Shown here: piece by piece, positions 1-7,557 of the stretch
Layout: the number at the start of each line of letters is the position of its first letter
Numbering within the stretch: the first letter of the stretch is position 1
Assembly (NCBI GenBank): GCA_002284615.2
Contig: MU070376.1
Coordinates: forward strand, 30,125-41,259
Direction of reading: 5' to 3'
DNA: 11,135 bases
Origin: Dunaliella salina
Taxonomy: Eukaryota > Chlorophyta > Chlorophyceae > Chlamydomonadales > Dunaliellaceae
Translations under genes and position numbers: made by a program
Notes under the pieces: generated by a model
Told to the model about the DNA's origin: nothing
The model's database searches: none
What the model saw: only the letters and a program-made list of their open reading frames with translations

Positions 1-718
1 CCCCCCCTCCCCCTCAGCAATGCTGTTTGACAGTTTCCTTCAGATCTCAGTCGCTCTGTACCAATGCGCACGTGCATCCTGAAGAAAGCTCCAGCCTCCG
101 CGTACTCACATCACAACCTGCAAAGGTCCGGAAGGAATCTACCAGCACAGAAGTTGCAGTCATACAAAATGATGACAGCTGGAGGATCCCAGATCCCTAG
201 CCTGGCCTCCGTACACCGCATAAAGGTCCTGTCTGGGACCATATTTCAATCCCAAACATGAGTTCCTGAAATCTCCATCCATTATACTGGACACTTCATC
301 CAAGTGGATGTATGGATTTTGTTCCCTGAAGCCAAAATTTTCACATCCTTGTAGGGGTGTTCACACCCAGACCAAGTTGCTCCAATCCCATTTTTGACTT
401 CATGAGCAGTTTTACAGTGCAAATTTGGTTGGAAAAGCTGGTCTCAGAATCTGGGATGGTGCCGTGGCCGGGGAGATACAGGAGGGGAGCATCCAGGCAT
501 GGATCAGACCCCCTCTCCAAGAAACATGTGGAGCTTAATTTGAGGAATCAAACTTATTAAATACAAATTAAAAAGTCCGTCTACGCTTGTTTTATGAGCC
601 CCGGTGCACCAGCAGTCGGGTTTGCAAATTTGACAGGTCCAGCAATATCGCTTTCCTTACGGCCCATCAAGCTCGCCGCTTTTGGGGCACGAGTACTCTC
701 TTTTATTCAATGAATTCT
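1..718. other. 3' flank of the minus-strand gene; no coding recognised
   Basis: A C-rich start is followed by mixed and locally AT-rich sequence around 530-580. Short open frames on the plus strand (64-261, 357-560) show no recognisable composition or repeats and have no splice context I could defend. The minus-strand TGTAA at about 412-416 is the only plausible 3'-end signal. Confidence 0.4.
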
Positions 719-844
719 TTAAATTTTGGGGCAGTGGCTCCTCACAGCTGGGGTCGCAGCAGCTGTCACAGAGGTTTGACCAGCAGGAAGGAGCACCCTA
801 GAGCCAGCAGCAGCTTGGGCAGCCTGCCCCACCCTGTCCCAGAC
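719..844 (-). CDS. Candidate terminal exon with stop TAA (41 codons)
   Basis: The run TTTCCCTCCTTACGTCTCGG is followed by TGCAG|GTC, a well-formed acceptor in phase 0. The frame encodes VWDRVGQAAQAAAGSRVLLP and then AGQTSVTAAATPAVRSHCPK I before TAA at 719-721. Composition (Ala-rich, GC-rich) contrasts with the AT-rich sequence just beyond the stop, as expected at a coding/3' UTR border. A TGTAA, the usual green-algal polyadenylation signal, sits on the minus strand at about 416-412, some 300 nt downstream. That motif is short and could be chance. Confidence 0.38.
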   Translation of the reverse strand, partial: VWDRVGQAAQAAAGSRVLLPAGQTSVTAAATPAVRSHCPKI

Positions 845-1087
845 CTGCACCGAGACGTAAGGAGGGAAATCCCGCACACAGGCTGCTGCAGCTGGGGCTG
901 CAAACATGCTGTGAGTGGCAAGGGGTGTGTCGCGCATGCATGCACCCCAGCTGGCCTGCACAGTGGACTCCAGCACTCAAGAAGCATCATCAAGAGTCAA
1001 CACGGTCAAAATGCACACGCTTGAAGCTTGGAAACACCACTGCAACACTCCTGACACACCCCCTGCATGCTCATCACCATAACGCAC

Positions 1088-1222
1088 ATTGCTGGACTGC
1101 TGATTATGCGCTGCCCCAAACTTGCAGGCCCTGTGTTGCAGGGTGGCTCTGGGTATCGTGGATTTCCTCTTCAGGGGACGGCTGAAATACTGGTAGTCAC
1201 CAGCTCCCGAGTCTTTTTCATC
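1088..1222 (-). CDS. Candidate 3' exon, basic segment (45 codons, phase 0-0)
   Basis: An open stretch on the minus strand lacks an ATG but reads like protein: DEKDSGAGDYQYFSRPLKRK, then STIPRATLQHRACKFGAAHN. It ends SSN at AAT|GTGCGT, a donor identical in sequence to others in this gene. The acceptor is ATCAAAG|GAT, with weak pyrimidine content, so the left boundary is less sure. Its length is a multiple of three and it fits phase 0 between the exons at 1440 and 844. KRK may be part of a basic targeting patch, but that is only a guess. Confidence 0.4.
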
Positions 1223-1439
1223 CTTTGATTTTGCAATGACATTCCTTCAACCCCAGAACCCCAGACAACTAAGCCCAGCTTGGTGCTACTGCAGCGGTTT
1301 GGACCAACAAAAGTAGTGCAGCTCCACGCCGCAGCTAGTCATGCATGCGTGCCCCAGCCAGCCGCCACCTCCCAATCCCTAGTGCAACAAAATGTGCCAT
1401 CAAGCTATGGAGCTCACGCCTACAAAGTGCCAGCTGCAC

Positions 1440-1520
1440 CTGGGCTGGGAGCACAGGAAATGCACCACTTCCAAGGCCTCTCATAACCTCCTCTGCAAAG
1501 GTCTTACACCAATCAATCCA
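1440..1520 (-). CDS. Small exon WIDWCKTF... (27 codons; alternatively terminal to 1335)
   Basis: A 53-nt intron precedes it, with GTGAGC at its 5' end, a branch-point-like CAGCTGAC, and CTCTCCAG|TGG at its 3' end. The frame gives WIDWCKTFAEEVMRGLGSGA and then FPVLPAQ. CAG|GTGCAG at 1440/1439 is a phase-0 donor leading to the candidate exon at 1222. If it is not used, the reading continues for 34 more codons (VQLALCRRELHSLM...) to TAG at 1335-1337, which would make this the last exon. Sequence alone does not settle which is right. Confidence 0.5.
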
Positions 1521-1573
1521 CTGGAGAGTCAGCTGAGAGCAACTCGACAGCGGTGATCCTTCCGGCAGCTCAC

Positions 1574-1639
1574 CTGCTTCATGGCCGACCTGACCCCCTG
1601 GGCAAACTTCTTCTCTGTTTGCTCTTGCTCTCGCTCCTC
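1574..1639 (-). CDS. Small exon, charged helix (22 codons, phase 0-0)
   Basis: The exon is bounded by TGTGTCACAG|GAG and AAGCAG|GTGAGC, both strong sites. It encodes EEREQEQTEKKFAQGVRSAM followed by KQ, directly extending the basic helix ARKARQRRTA of the exon at 2615-2279. Both ends are phase 0. An uninterrupted (GT)n tract of about 99 nt lies immediately upstream of the acceptor, where a pyrimidine tract would normally be. Only the short TGTGTCACAG piece separates tract and exon. Confidence 0.6.
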
Positions 1640-1643
1640 CTGT

Positions 1644-1744
<101 letters not shown>

Positions 1745-1998
1745 GGAAAGTTGTGTCAGACAGACATACAAATAGGTGACTAAAAAAAAGAACCACAGGC
1801 CAAACACAGGCGCACTCAGGACAGCTTTCTACCTAACGAAGGTCACACCACAAAACTTGAATACATGAGAGCAATGAACAACTGATGCATCCACTGCACG
1901 TTTGCGCCAGTGATCTGTGGTGCATGAGCAATTGATCGACCTCCACTTTCGTGATGTTGCACTTTATGACGCAATTCATCAGGTACATATGCAATTCA

Positions 1999-1999
<1 letters not shown>

Positions 2000-2069
<70 letters not shown>
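2000..2069. repeat. (CA)n microsatellite, about 35 units
   Basis: Uninterrupted AC dinucleotides inside the same predicted intron (2278-1640) as the tract at 1645. The 250 nt between the two tracts hold no recognised feature. Confidence 0.98.
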
Positions 2070-2073
<4 letters not shown>

Positions 2074-2278
2074 AAGCTAAGGATGGGAGGTAGCTGTCCC
2101 AAAACATCTGATGACACGGCGCAACCCGCAATCTTTGCATGTGGAAGCTATAATTCTGCTCATGCCGCCATCAGCTAACACAAAAACTCGTGCATAACAG
2201 AGCAGAATTCATCACAGGAAAAAAAACAAACAAAAAATAAAAGTCAGTACACAACTAAAGCACAATAAAGACGCGCAC

Positions 2279-2359
2279 CGCTGTCCTGCGCTGTCTCGCT
2301 TTCCGCGCTTTGACGTTGGCCTGCTCTTGCTGCTGCTCCTGCTCCTGCTGCTGTTCATG

Positions 2360-2412
<53 letters not shown>

Positions 2413-2615
2413 CATGCTGCTGCTCATGCTGCGGCTGCTGCTGCGCAGCGGGCAAGGCATTGCCTTCAGCACTATGCTGCACAGCTAGGGAGGTTGCAGG
2501 AGCCAGCCTGCTGGGCAGCACAAACCCATCATGCCGTTGCGGTGGAGGTGAGGGCTGCGATCCACTTTGCTGCTGCTGCTGCTGTCGCAGCCGCTCCTCC
2601 TGCTCCCTTTTCTCC
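2279..2615 (-). CDS. Exon: charged helix, Pro/Ser linker and poly-Q17
   Basis: The acceptor is TTGCGTGCGCAG|G at phase 2, matching the donor at 4212. The join reads KRK|EKREQEERLRQ, continuing the coiled coil. Order along the exon: charged helix with Q6, a linker SGSQPSPPPQRHDGFVLPSR, QQPQHEQQHE, seventeen consecutive Gln (2360-2410), then EQEQQQEQANVKARKARQRR. The proposed donor is ACAGCG|GTGCGC at phase 0. If that donor is not used, the frame closes at TAG near 2255 after VRVFIVL, so this could instead be the last exon. The phase match and sequence continuity with the exon at 1639 favour splicing onward. Confidence 0.65.
2360..2410. repeat. (CTG)17 tract encoding poly-Q on the minus strand
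   Basis: Seventeen triplets, one of them TTG, in frame as CAG/CAA Gln codons of the exon at 2615-2279. It is flanked on both sides by the TTCATG/CATG context that encodes HEQ. Confidence 0.95.
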
Positions 2616-2759
2616 CTGCGCACGCAACAATGTCGACACCCAAGGCTCTGCTGTTTGAAGCTGCACGCACAAGCTCACAAGCAAGACTTCAGTACATGAG
2701 GGGGACAGCACTAGGAGCATGAGGAGCAGGATCGCGAGCAGGGTAGTGGTGAAAAAGCA

Positions 2760-3050
2760 AGGCAGAGAAGGCAGGGCAGGGTGGGAGGCAGGGAGGCAGG
2801 GCATAAGATGACCGACTATGACAGCCGGGATCCTGAGGGCCTTTGGGCGGTACAGCTGCCCTTGTAGGCGGATGTAGTGATGTAACCTTACCTTACCTAC
2901 AGGAGCATGGCTGGCAGTCGGTCCAAGTGCGGATGTTGAAAAGGCAAGGCAGTGGGAAAAGGCAAGGTAGCCGGAAGGCAGGGATGTCAAGAAGGCAAGG
3001 CATAAAAAAGGGCAAGGTAGTTGGAAGGCAGGGACTAGAGGGAGGTGCCA
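2760..3050. repeat. Purine-rich imperfect repeat in intron
   Basis: Many copies of GGCAAGG and GGAAGGCAGGG occur. The segment from about 2940 is repeated from about 2992 with the order GGCAAGGCA, GGCAAGGTAG, GGAAGGCAGGGA, giving a period near 52 bp. In the sense of the minus-strand gene this is a pyrimidine-rich stretch within the intron 4212-2616. Confidence 0.75.
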
Positions 3051-3169
3051 GCCGCCAGCCTGCTTGCCATACTTGGAGAAATCAGACAAGGAGTACGAAC
3101 TAAGGAGTACGAACTGTATACAGATCCTGTACGAGTTTGTTTGTACTGGCCTGCTTGACCGCTCGACCT

Positions 3170-3890
3170 GCAGCTCTTCAGGCTTCAGAAGCAGGAGGCC
3201 CCCAGACGCAACAACTGAGTGCTACTCTCTAGGGTGCACAAACAGACGGCATCAAGTCCGAACACACGAGTGCTACTCTTCAGGCTCCAGAAACAGGAGG
3301 CCTCCGGTCAAAACCAGTGAGTGCTACTCTTCAGGTTCCAGAACCCAAAGGCCTCCAGCGGGAACAACAAAGTGCTACTCTTTAGGTTACAGAGGCAAGC
3401 GGCCTCCAGTCCAATCAACTGAGTGCTGCTCTTCCAGATTACTCAAGCAGAAGGCCTCCAGTGGAAGTAACTGAGTGCCACTCTTGAGGTTTCAGAAGCG
3501 GAAGGCCTCCAGTCAAAACAAATGAGTGCTCTCCAGGTTATCCAGGCTACAGGAAAAGAAGTCCAAACAAATAAGCGCTACTCTCCAAGTTTCAGAGGCA
3601 GGAGGCTTCCATTCCAAACAGCTGAGTGCTACTCTCCAGGTTTCAGAAGCAAGCCTCCAAACTGGACAACAGAGTGCTATCTTTCAGGATGCAGAAGCTA
3701 AAGCCTTCCAGCCTGAACTGCTGGCTGCTACTTTTCAGGTTTCAGAAGTAGAAGGCCTCGGGCAATCAACCGAACCCTTCTCTCACAGATAACTTGAGCA
3801 TAAGGCCTCCTGTCAAAACAACTGAGTACTTCTCTTCAGGTTACACAAGCAAAGGGCGTTCAGCCTGAACAGCTGGCTACTAGCCTCACC
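3170..3890. repeat. 51-bp minisatellite (17-codon period), about 14 diverged units
   Basis: The landmark GAGTGCTACTC recurs at 3217, 3268, 3319, 3370, 3421, 3473, 3524, about 3573, 3624, 3672, 3723 and 3824. Spacing is 51 bp with small indels. Each unit has the order GAGTGCTACTCTTCAGG, TTTCAGAAGCAG, AAGGCCTCCAGTC. The whole array is inside a predicted minus-strand intron. On the plus strand the 17-codon period leaves open frames (to about 3474, and 3526-3792), but with frame breaks between them. Confidence 0.9.
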
Positions 3891-3924
3891 AATCATAAGG
3901 TCTGCCTCACCAATCATAAGGTCT
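3883..3924. repeat. Perfect 21-bp tandem duplication
   Basis: The unit beginning GCCTCACCAATCATAAGG occupies 3883-3903 and again 3904-3924. It directly abuts the end of the 51-bp minisatellite. The remaining 290 nt up to the exon end at 4213 hold nothing I recognise. Confidence 0.95.
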
Positions 3925-4212
3925 GCCACAGCTAATTAGAAGCCTAGAAGGTAAGTTGAAAGCTGTGTCTGCTGAGGATTTTCTCCACTGCATGGCTCCG
4001 CTCTTCCTTCTGGACTTCCAATCCTGAAGTCATCCTCACGTACAAGTCTGAAGGAGATCCTACACCAAACAACCCAAATCAAACATCCCAATCCAAAAAA
4101 GCCTGCTTGCTTTGGAGAACCTTCTCTTCCGGGCCTCTCCCCTTTATCCAAATGCTGCCTATCCTCCCGCTAGATCCAAATGAAGAGCCTCTGCTTTTTA
4201 TTGAGCACGCAC

Positions 4213-4928
4213 TTTCTCTTCTGGGCCATGTCCTCTCGCTTCAGCCTTAGCATCTCCTCACGGTCTTTTGCCTTCTGCTGTTGTCTTGCTCTTTCCTTCT
4301 GCTCTGAGTGCGGCTCTTGCTGCTGCTTCTGCTGTTTCCGTCGCTGCAGCGGCTGACCTTGCTGTTGTTCGTGGGATTCCTTCTTCAGGGGATTTGCTGG
4401 CAGCTGCTGCTGCTGCTGCCGCTGCTGTTCATGCTGCTGTTCAGGTGACTCTTCCTTAAGTGCGCGTGCTGGCTGCTGCTCCTGGTGCTGCTGTTGCTGT
4501 CCCTGCTGCTGCTCACTCGGCTCTTCCTTAAGCGGATTTGCTGGCTGCTGCTGCTGCCGCCGCTGCTGCTGCTGCTGCAGCAAGTGCTGTTTATGCTGTT
4601 GCTGTAGCTTCCCCATATCCTGCTCTTGTACCAACCGCTCCTGCTCTTGCTGCTGTTTCTGCTCTTGCCGCCTGAATTCTTGCTGCTGCTGCTGCTGCTG
4701 CTGTTGCTGCTGTACTTGTTCCTGCTGCTGCAATCCTTGGCTGTTTCGTGCCTCTTGCGGCAACACTTCCTCTTTCAGCTGCTGCTGCTGCTGTTGCTGC
4801 TGCTCTTTTTTCTGTCGCTGATGGAGCTGCTCCTGCTCCATCTGCTCCTTCTTATGCTGCTCCTGCGCTAGTTGCTCTTGCTTTTGCTGCTGCTGCAACC
4901 ACTCCTGATTCATCCGCTCCTCCTGCTC

Positions 4929-4968
<40 letters not shown>

Positions 4969-5619
4969 GCCTGCCACTGCCTTTCCTGCTGCTGCTCCTG
5001 GCACTGCTGCTGCTCCTCCTGCCGTTGCCTCTGTTGCTGCTGCTGCTTCTGCTGCTCTTCCTCCTCCTGACGCTTTTGTACAAGCTGCTGCTGCTGCTGC
5101 TGCACCTCTTTCTGCCGCTGCCTCTCCAGCTGCTGCTTCTGCTGCAAATTCTCCTCCTCCTGCTGCTGCCTCTTTTGCTGCAGCTGCAGCTGCTGCTGGT
5201 GCTGCTGCTCCTCCTGCCGCTGTCTTTCCAGCTGCTGCTTCTGCTGCTGCTGCTCCTCTTCCTCCCGCTGCCTTTGCTGCTGCAGCTGCAGCTGCAGCTG
5301 CTGCTCCTCCTGCCGCTGCCTTTCCAGCTGCTGCTTCTGCCGCAGATGCTCTTCGTCCTCCCGCTGCCGCTGCCTTTCCAGCTGCTGCTTTTGCTGCAGC
5401 TGCTGCTGGTACTGCTCCTCCTCCTGCCGCTGCTTGTCCCGCTGTTGCTGCTGGTGCTCCTGCTGCTGCCGCTGCCTTTCCTGCTGCTGCAGCCGCTCCT
5501 GCTCCAGCTCCTGTTCCTGCCGCTGCCTCCGTAGCTCCTGCTCTTCCCTCTCTCTTGCCTGCTGGGCAGCTTGCTGCTTGCGACGTTCCTCTGCTGTGTC
5601 GCGCTGCTTGTCACACCAC
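4213..5619 (-). CDS. Large exon: Gln/Glu/Arg-rich coiled coil (469 codons)
   Basis: This is the clearest coding block: an uninterrupted 1407-nt phase 2-2 exon from ACGCAG|G to AGAAA|GTGCGT. It begins WCDKQRDTAEERRKQQAAQQ and is dominated by Q, E, R and K with almost no Pro in the first two thirds, as in a long coiled coil. A submotif KQQLERQRQ recurs four times between about 5390 and 5106, spaced 50-110 nt. A later Pro-containing motif, PANPLKEE or ARALKEES followed by EQQ, occurs three times between about 4545 and 4375. There is a poly-Q run of about 13 near 4931-4968. The end (REEMLRLKREDMAQKRK) is strongly charged. Gln-rich coiled coils match many unrelated proteins by composition, so no family is assigned. 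Confidence 0.72.
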
Positions 5620-6260
5620 CTGCGTTGTGTCACATTGATTGTCCACTGGGTATTGTTTCTTGTCACATCTCCTGCGTTGTTTCGCATCGCTTCATCACAC
5701 CACCTACGTTGTGTCACATCGAACGACTACTGTGTCACGTCTCTTGTCACACCACCTGCACTGCATGACATTGCTCGATCACTGTGTCCTGAACTGTGCC
5801 GCGTTGCTTGTCACACAACCTGCGTGGTGTCATGTGGGGTCTGTGCTGTGTCAAGTTGATCCTCCACTGTCTCATTTTTTTGTCACACTACCTGCGTCCT
5901 GTTTCGATAATCATCCACTGTGTCACATTTCTTGTCACACCACCTGCGTTGTGTGGCATTGGTTGATCACTGTGTCCTGAATTGTGCCGTGACGCTTGTC
6001 CCACAACCTGCGTGGTTCATGTGGAGTCTGTGCTGTGTCATGTCGATCGTCCACTGTCTCATGTTTTTTGTCACACAACCTGCGTCCTGTTACGATAATT
6101 ATCCACTCTGTCACGTTTCTTGTCACACCACCTGCGTTGTGTGACATTGATTGATCACTGTGTTCTGAATTGTGCCGCGTCGCTTGTCACACAACCTGCG
6201 TGGAGTCATGTGGAATTTGGACTGTGTCGTGTCTTCTGTCACACCACCTGCATTTTGCCA
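5619..6260. repeat. Satellite with 188-bp higher-order unit (submonomers about 52, 64 and 72 bp)
   Basis: The landmark TTGTCACACCACCTGCG or its variants recurs about twelve times. GATCACTGTGT occurs at 5777, 5965 and 6153, exactly 188 bp apart. CCTGCGTCCTGTT occurs at 5891 and 6079, also 188 bp apart. Between these the submonomer spacing follows the order 52, 64, 72. The left end is irregular and runs into the acceptor of the large Q-rich exon: on the minus strand each unit carries a version of ACGCAGGTGGTGTGACAAG, and the last one is the splice site itself. Confidence 0.9.
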
Positions 6261-6852
6261 CGTCACTTGTCACAACCCCTGCAAGCGAGCTTTTATCAGG
6301 TCCTTTCGGCATCTGGCTCACTCACTGTCTACAGTGCAACTTGGCTCCCAAAACTTGTCTGCACATAGCACAGTTTCTCTCTGAGTACCCCTTATTGCAG
6401 TGCTATTCTCAGGCACAAATTTACGCGTCATAGACCAATGAATGTACGAACACAGGTAAATAAGCCTGCAACTTTTACAAATGCACAAAAAATTAACTCT
6501 TGGTTCCAGTCGATTAGCAATAAGGAAGTGATATTTTGAACTCGTCTTGAAAACCAATTCAATTGTTTTTGAATGGAGCCTTGAAAATTGGCATGGGAAA
6601 TTGAAATTCAGTTCCAGAGTTCTTGGAAGTCGGAATTCCGTTGTGATTCTGGACGTTGAAACCAAATTTGGAAGCTGTTGAAATTGGAATGAATTTTGGA
6701 ATCCAAATTTTAAAAAGCACCATGAAAATAGCGTTAACACCCCCTCCTTTTTATGAAACACTTTTTCAACGCTCACATTTGAAAAAAAAATAATGTGCGA
6801 AAAAGAAAACAAATAACATCACCATAAACAGTCGAATCTTAGCGAGATGCAC
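6261..6852. other. AT-rich intron part with degenerate GAAATTGGAA motifs
   Basis: Low-GC sequence between the satellite and the module array. From about 6540 to 6720 a loose TTGAAATTGGAA-like motif recurs many times with no fixed period. A minus-strand open frame (6812-6318) is present but has no coding-like features. No mobile-element termini were seen. Confidence 0.5.
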
Positions 6853-7005
6853 CTCTTGTCCACGTCATATAGCACCGCCTTGAGAAGCATGGCACCATTG
6901 CTGTTCTGGTGCAGCTGCACCTTGAGAGCTGCTGTGTGGCAAGGAGGCGGTGGTGGGCCCCACGCAGGCCCTGCTTTTACTTGGTGTCCCACACATCCAT
7001 GCCAT
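6853..7005 (-). CDS. Tandem module exon, copy A, most diverged (51 codons, phase 2-2)
   Basis: Copy A encodes WHGCVGHQVKAGPAWGPPPP, then the helix with QNSNGAMLLKAVLYDVDKR, and stops at AAGAG|GTGCAT, phase 2. Compared with C it has about eleven synonymous third-position changes (for example CCA/CCC, CTC/CTG, CTA/CTG, AAG/AAA), a two-codon deletion, and only a handful of replacements. That pattern is expected of protein-level selection. The phase-2 acceptor is TTGAG|A. Its lead WHGCVG aligns without gaps to WHACVG of copy B, which argues that the lead is translated or was until recently. The next exon in order begins at 5619. Confidence 0.42.
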
Positions 7006-7099
7006 CTCAAGCACTCACTCACGAAAAAAAGAGTTCACTCACTCGTGTTCCAAAACTAACAGCGCACCTCAAAAGTAGTCTAGGCTCTGTCACACGCAC

Positions 7100-7261
7100 C
7101 TCTTGTGCGTGTCATCCAGCACCGCCTTGAGGAGCATGGCACGGCTGCTGAGGATGCTCTGGTGCAGCTGCACCTTCAGCGCTGCCGTGTGGTGGTGAGG
7201 CGGGGGGGGCGGGTCCCACCTAGGCCCTGCGTTCTTTTGCTGCCCCACACATGCATGCCAC
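7100..7261 (-). CDS. Tandem module exon, copy B (54 codons, phase 2-2)
   Basis: The donor is AAGAG|GTGCGT at phase 2. The in-frame acceptor is TTTTTTTGAG|G, with a good T-run. It adds WHACVGQQK ahead of NAGPRWDPPPPPHHHTAALK. The core helix is retained, with Thr for Ala near the end (DDTHKR). Relative to copy C the Pro run carries a 3-nt insertion, which keeps the frame. A more ordinary acceptor (GGGGCAG) lies inside, but using it breaks phase with the upstream donor. Either the GAG site is used, the exon is skipped, or B is a decaying copy. The preceding intron would be only 69 nt. Confidence 0.42.
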
Positions 7262-7330
7262 CTCAAAAAAACTCGCTCCCGGAGAAAAAATGACTCGCCT
7301 CAGCATAAATATAGCGTCATCACAATACAC

Positions 7331-7462
7331 CTTTTGTGCGCATCATCCAGCACTGCCCTGAGGAGCATGGCACGGCTGCTGAGGATGCTCTGGTGCAGCT
7401 GCACCTTCAGCGCTGCCGTGTGGTGGGGAGGCGGGGGCGGGCCCCACCTAGGCCCCGCGTTC
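7331..7462 (-). CDS. Tandem module exon, copy C (44 codons, phase 2-2)
   Basis: The 132-nt exon follows a 95-nt intron and lies between CAAG|G and AAAAG|GTGTAT. It repeats copy D almost exactly: NAGPRWGPPPPPHHTAALK, then VQLHQSILSSRAMLLRAVLD. Differences from D are mostly synonymous, plus Thr/Arg, Met/Thr and Lys/Arg. Its length is a multiple of three with phase 2 at both ends, so it can be included or skipped without shifting frame. The in-frame acceptor is AAG rather than the CAG four bases upstream, which would shift the frame. Copy C has one base fewer than B and A just before the module, so it cannot use the upstream GAG acceptor proposed for them. Confidence 0.5.
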
Positions 7463-7557
7463 CTTGCTGCCCCACACATGCATGCCACCTCGAAAACACT
7501 CGCTCCCAAAGAAAAAGTGACTCGCCTCAGCATAAATTAATTGTCCTTATAACGCAC

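Noticed and set aside
2529..3089. 186-codon minus-strand frame rich in Leu, Pro and Ala
   Set aside because: It runs through a pyrimidine-rich intron repeat and crosses the strong acceptor at 2615 in a frame different from the exon.
3936..4151. Minus-strand 71-codon frame after the Q-rich exon
   Set aside because: It begins 60 nt past the GTGCGT donor and has no conserved character. A T-rich acceptor-like GTGTAG near 4050 was noted but yields no convincing exon.
4626..5638. Plus-strand Leu-rich and Ala-rich open frames across the CTG-rich region
   Set aside because: They are the other readings of (CTG)n opposite the Gln codons. Mixed-charge helix structure and splice borders exist only on the minus strand.
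5620..5717. Taking the upstream ATG-like start of the Q-rich frame near 5717 as the true start
   Set aside because: That part is satellite sequence. A phase-2 acceptor at 5619 joins the exon to the module array donors.
6318..6812. 164-codon minus-strand frame
   Set aside because: AT-rich, Phe/Ser-heavy, overlaps loose repeats, and shows no homology or splice evidence I can see.
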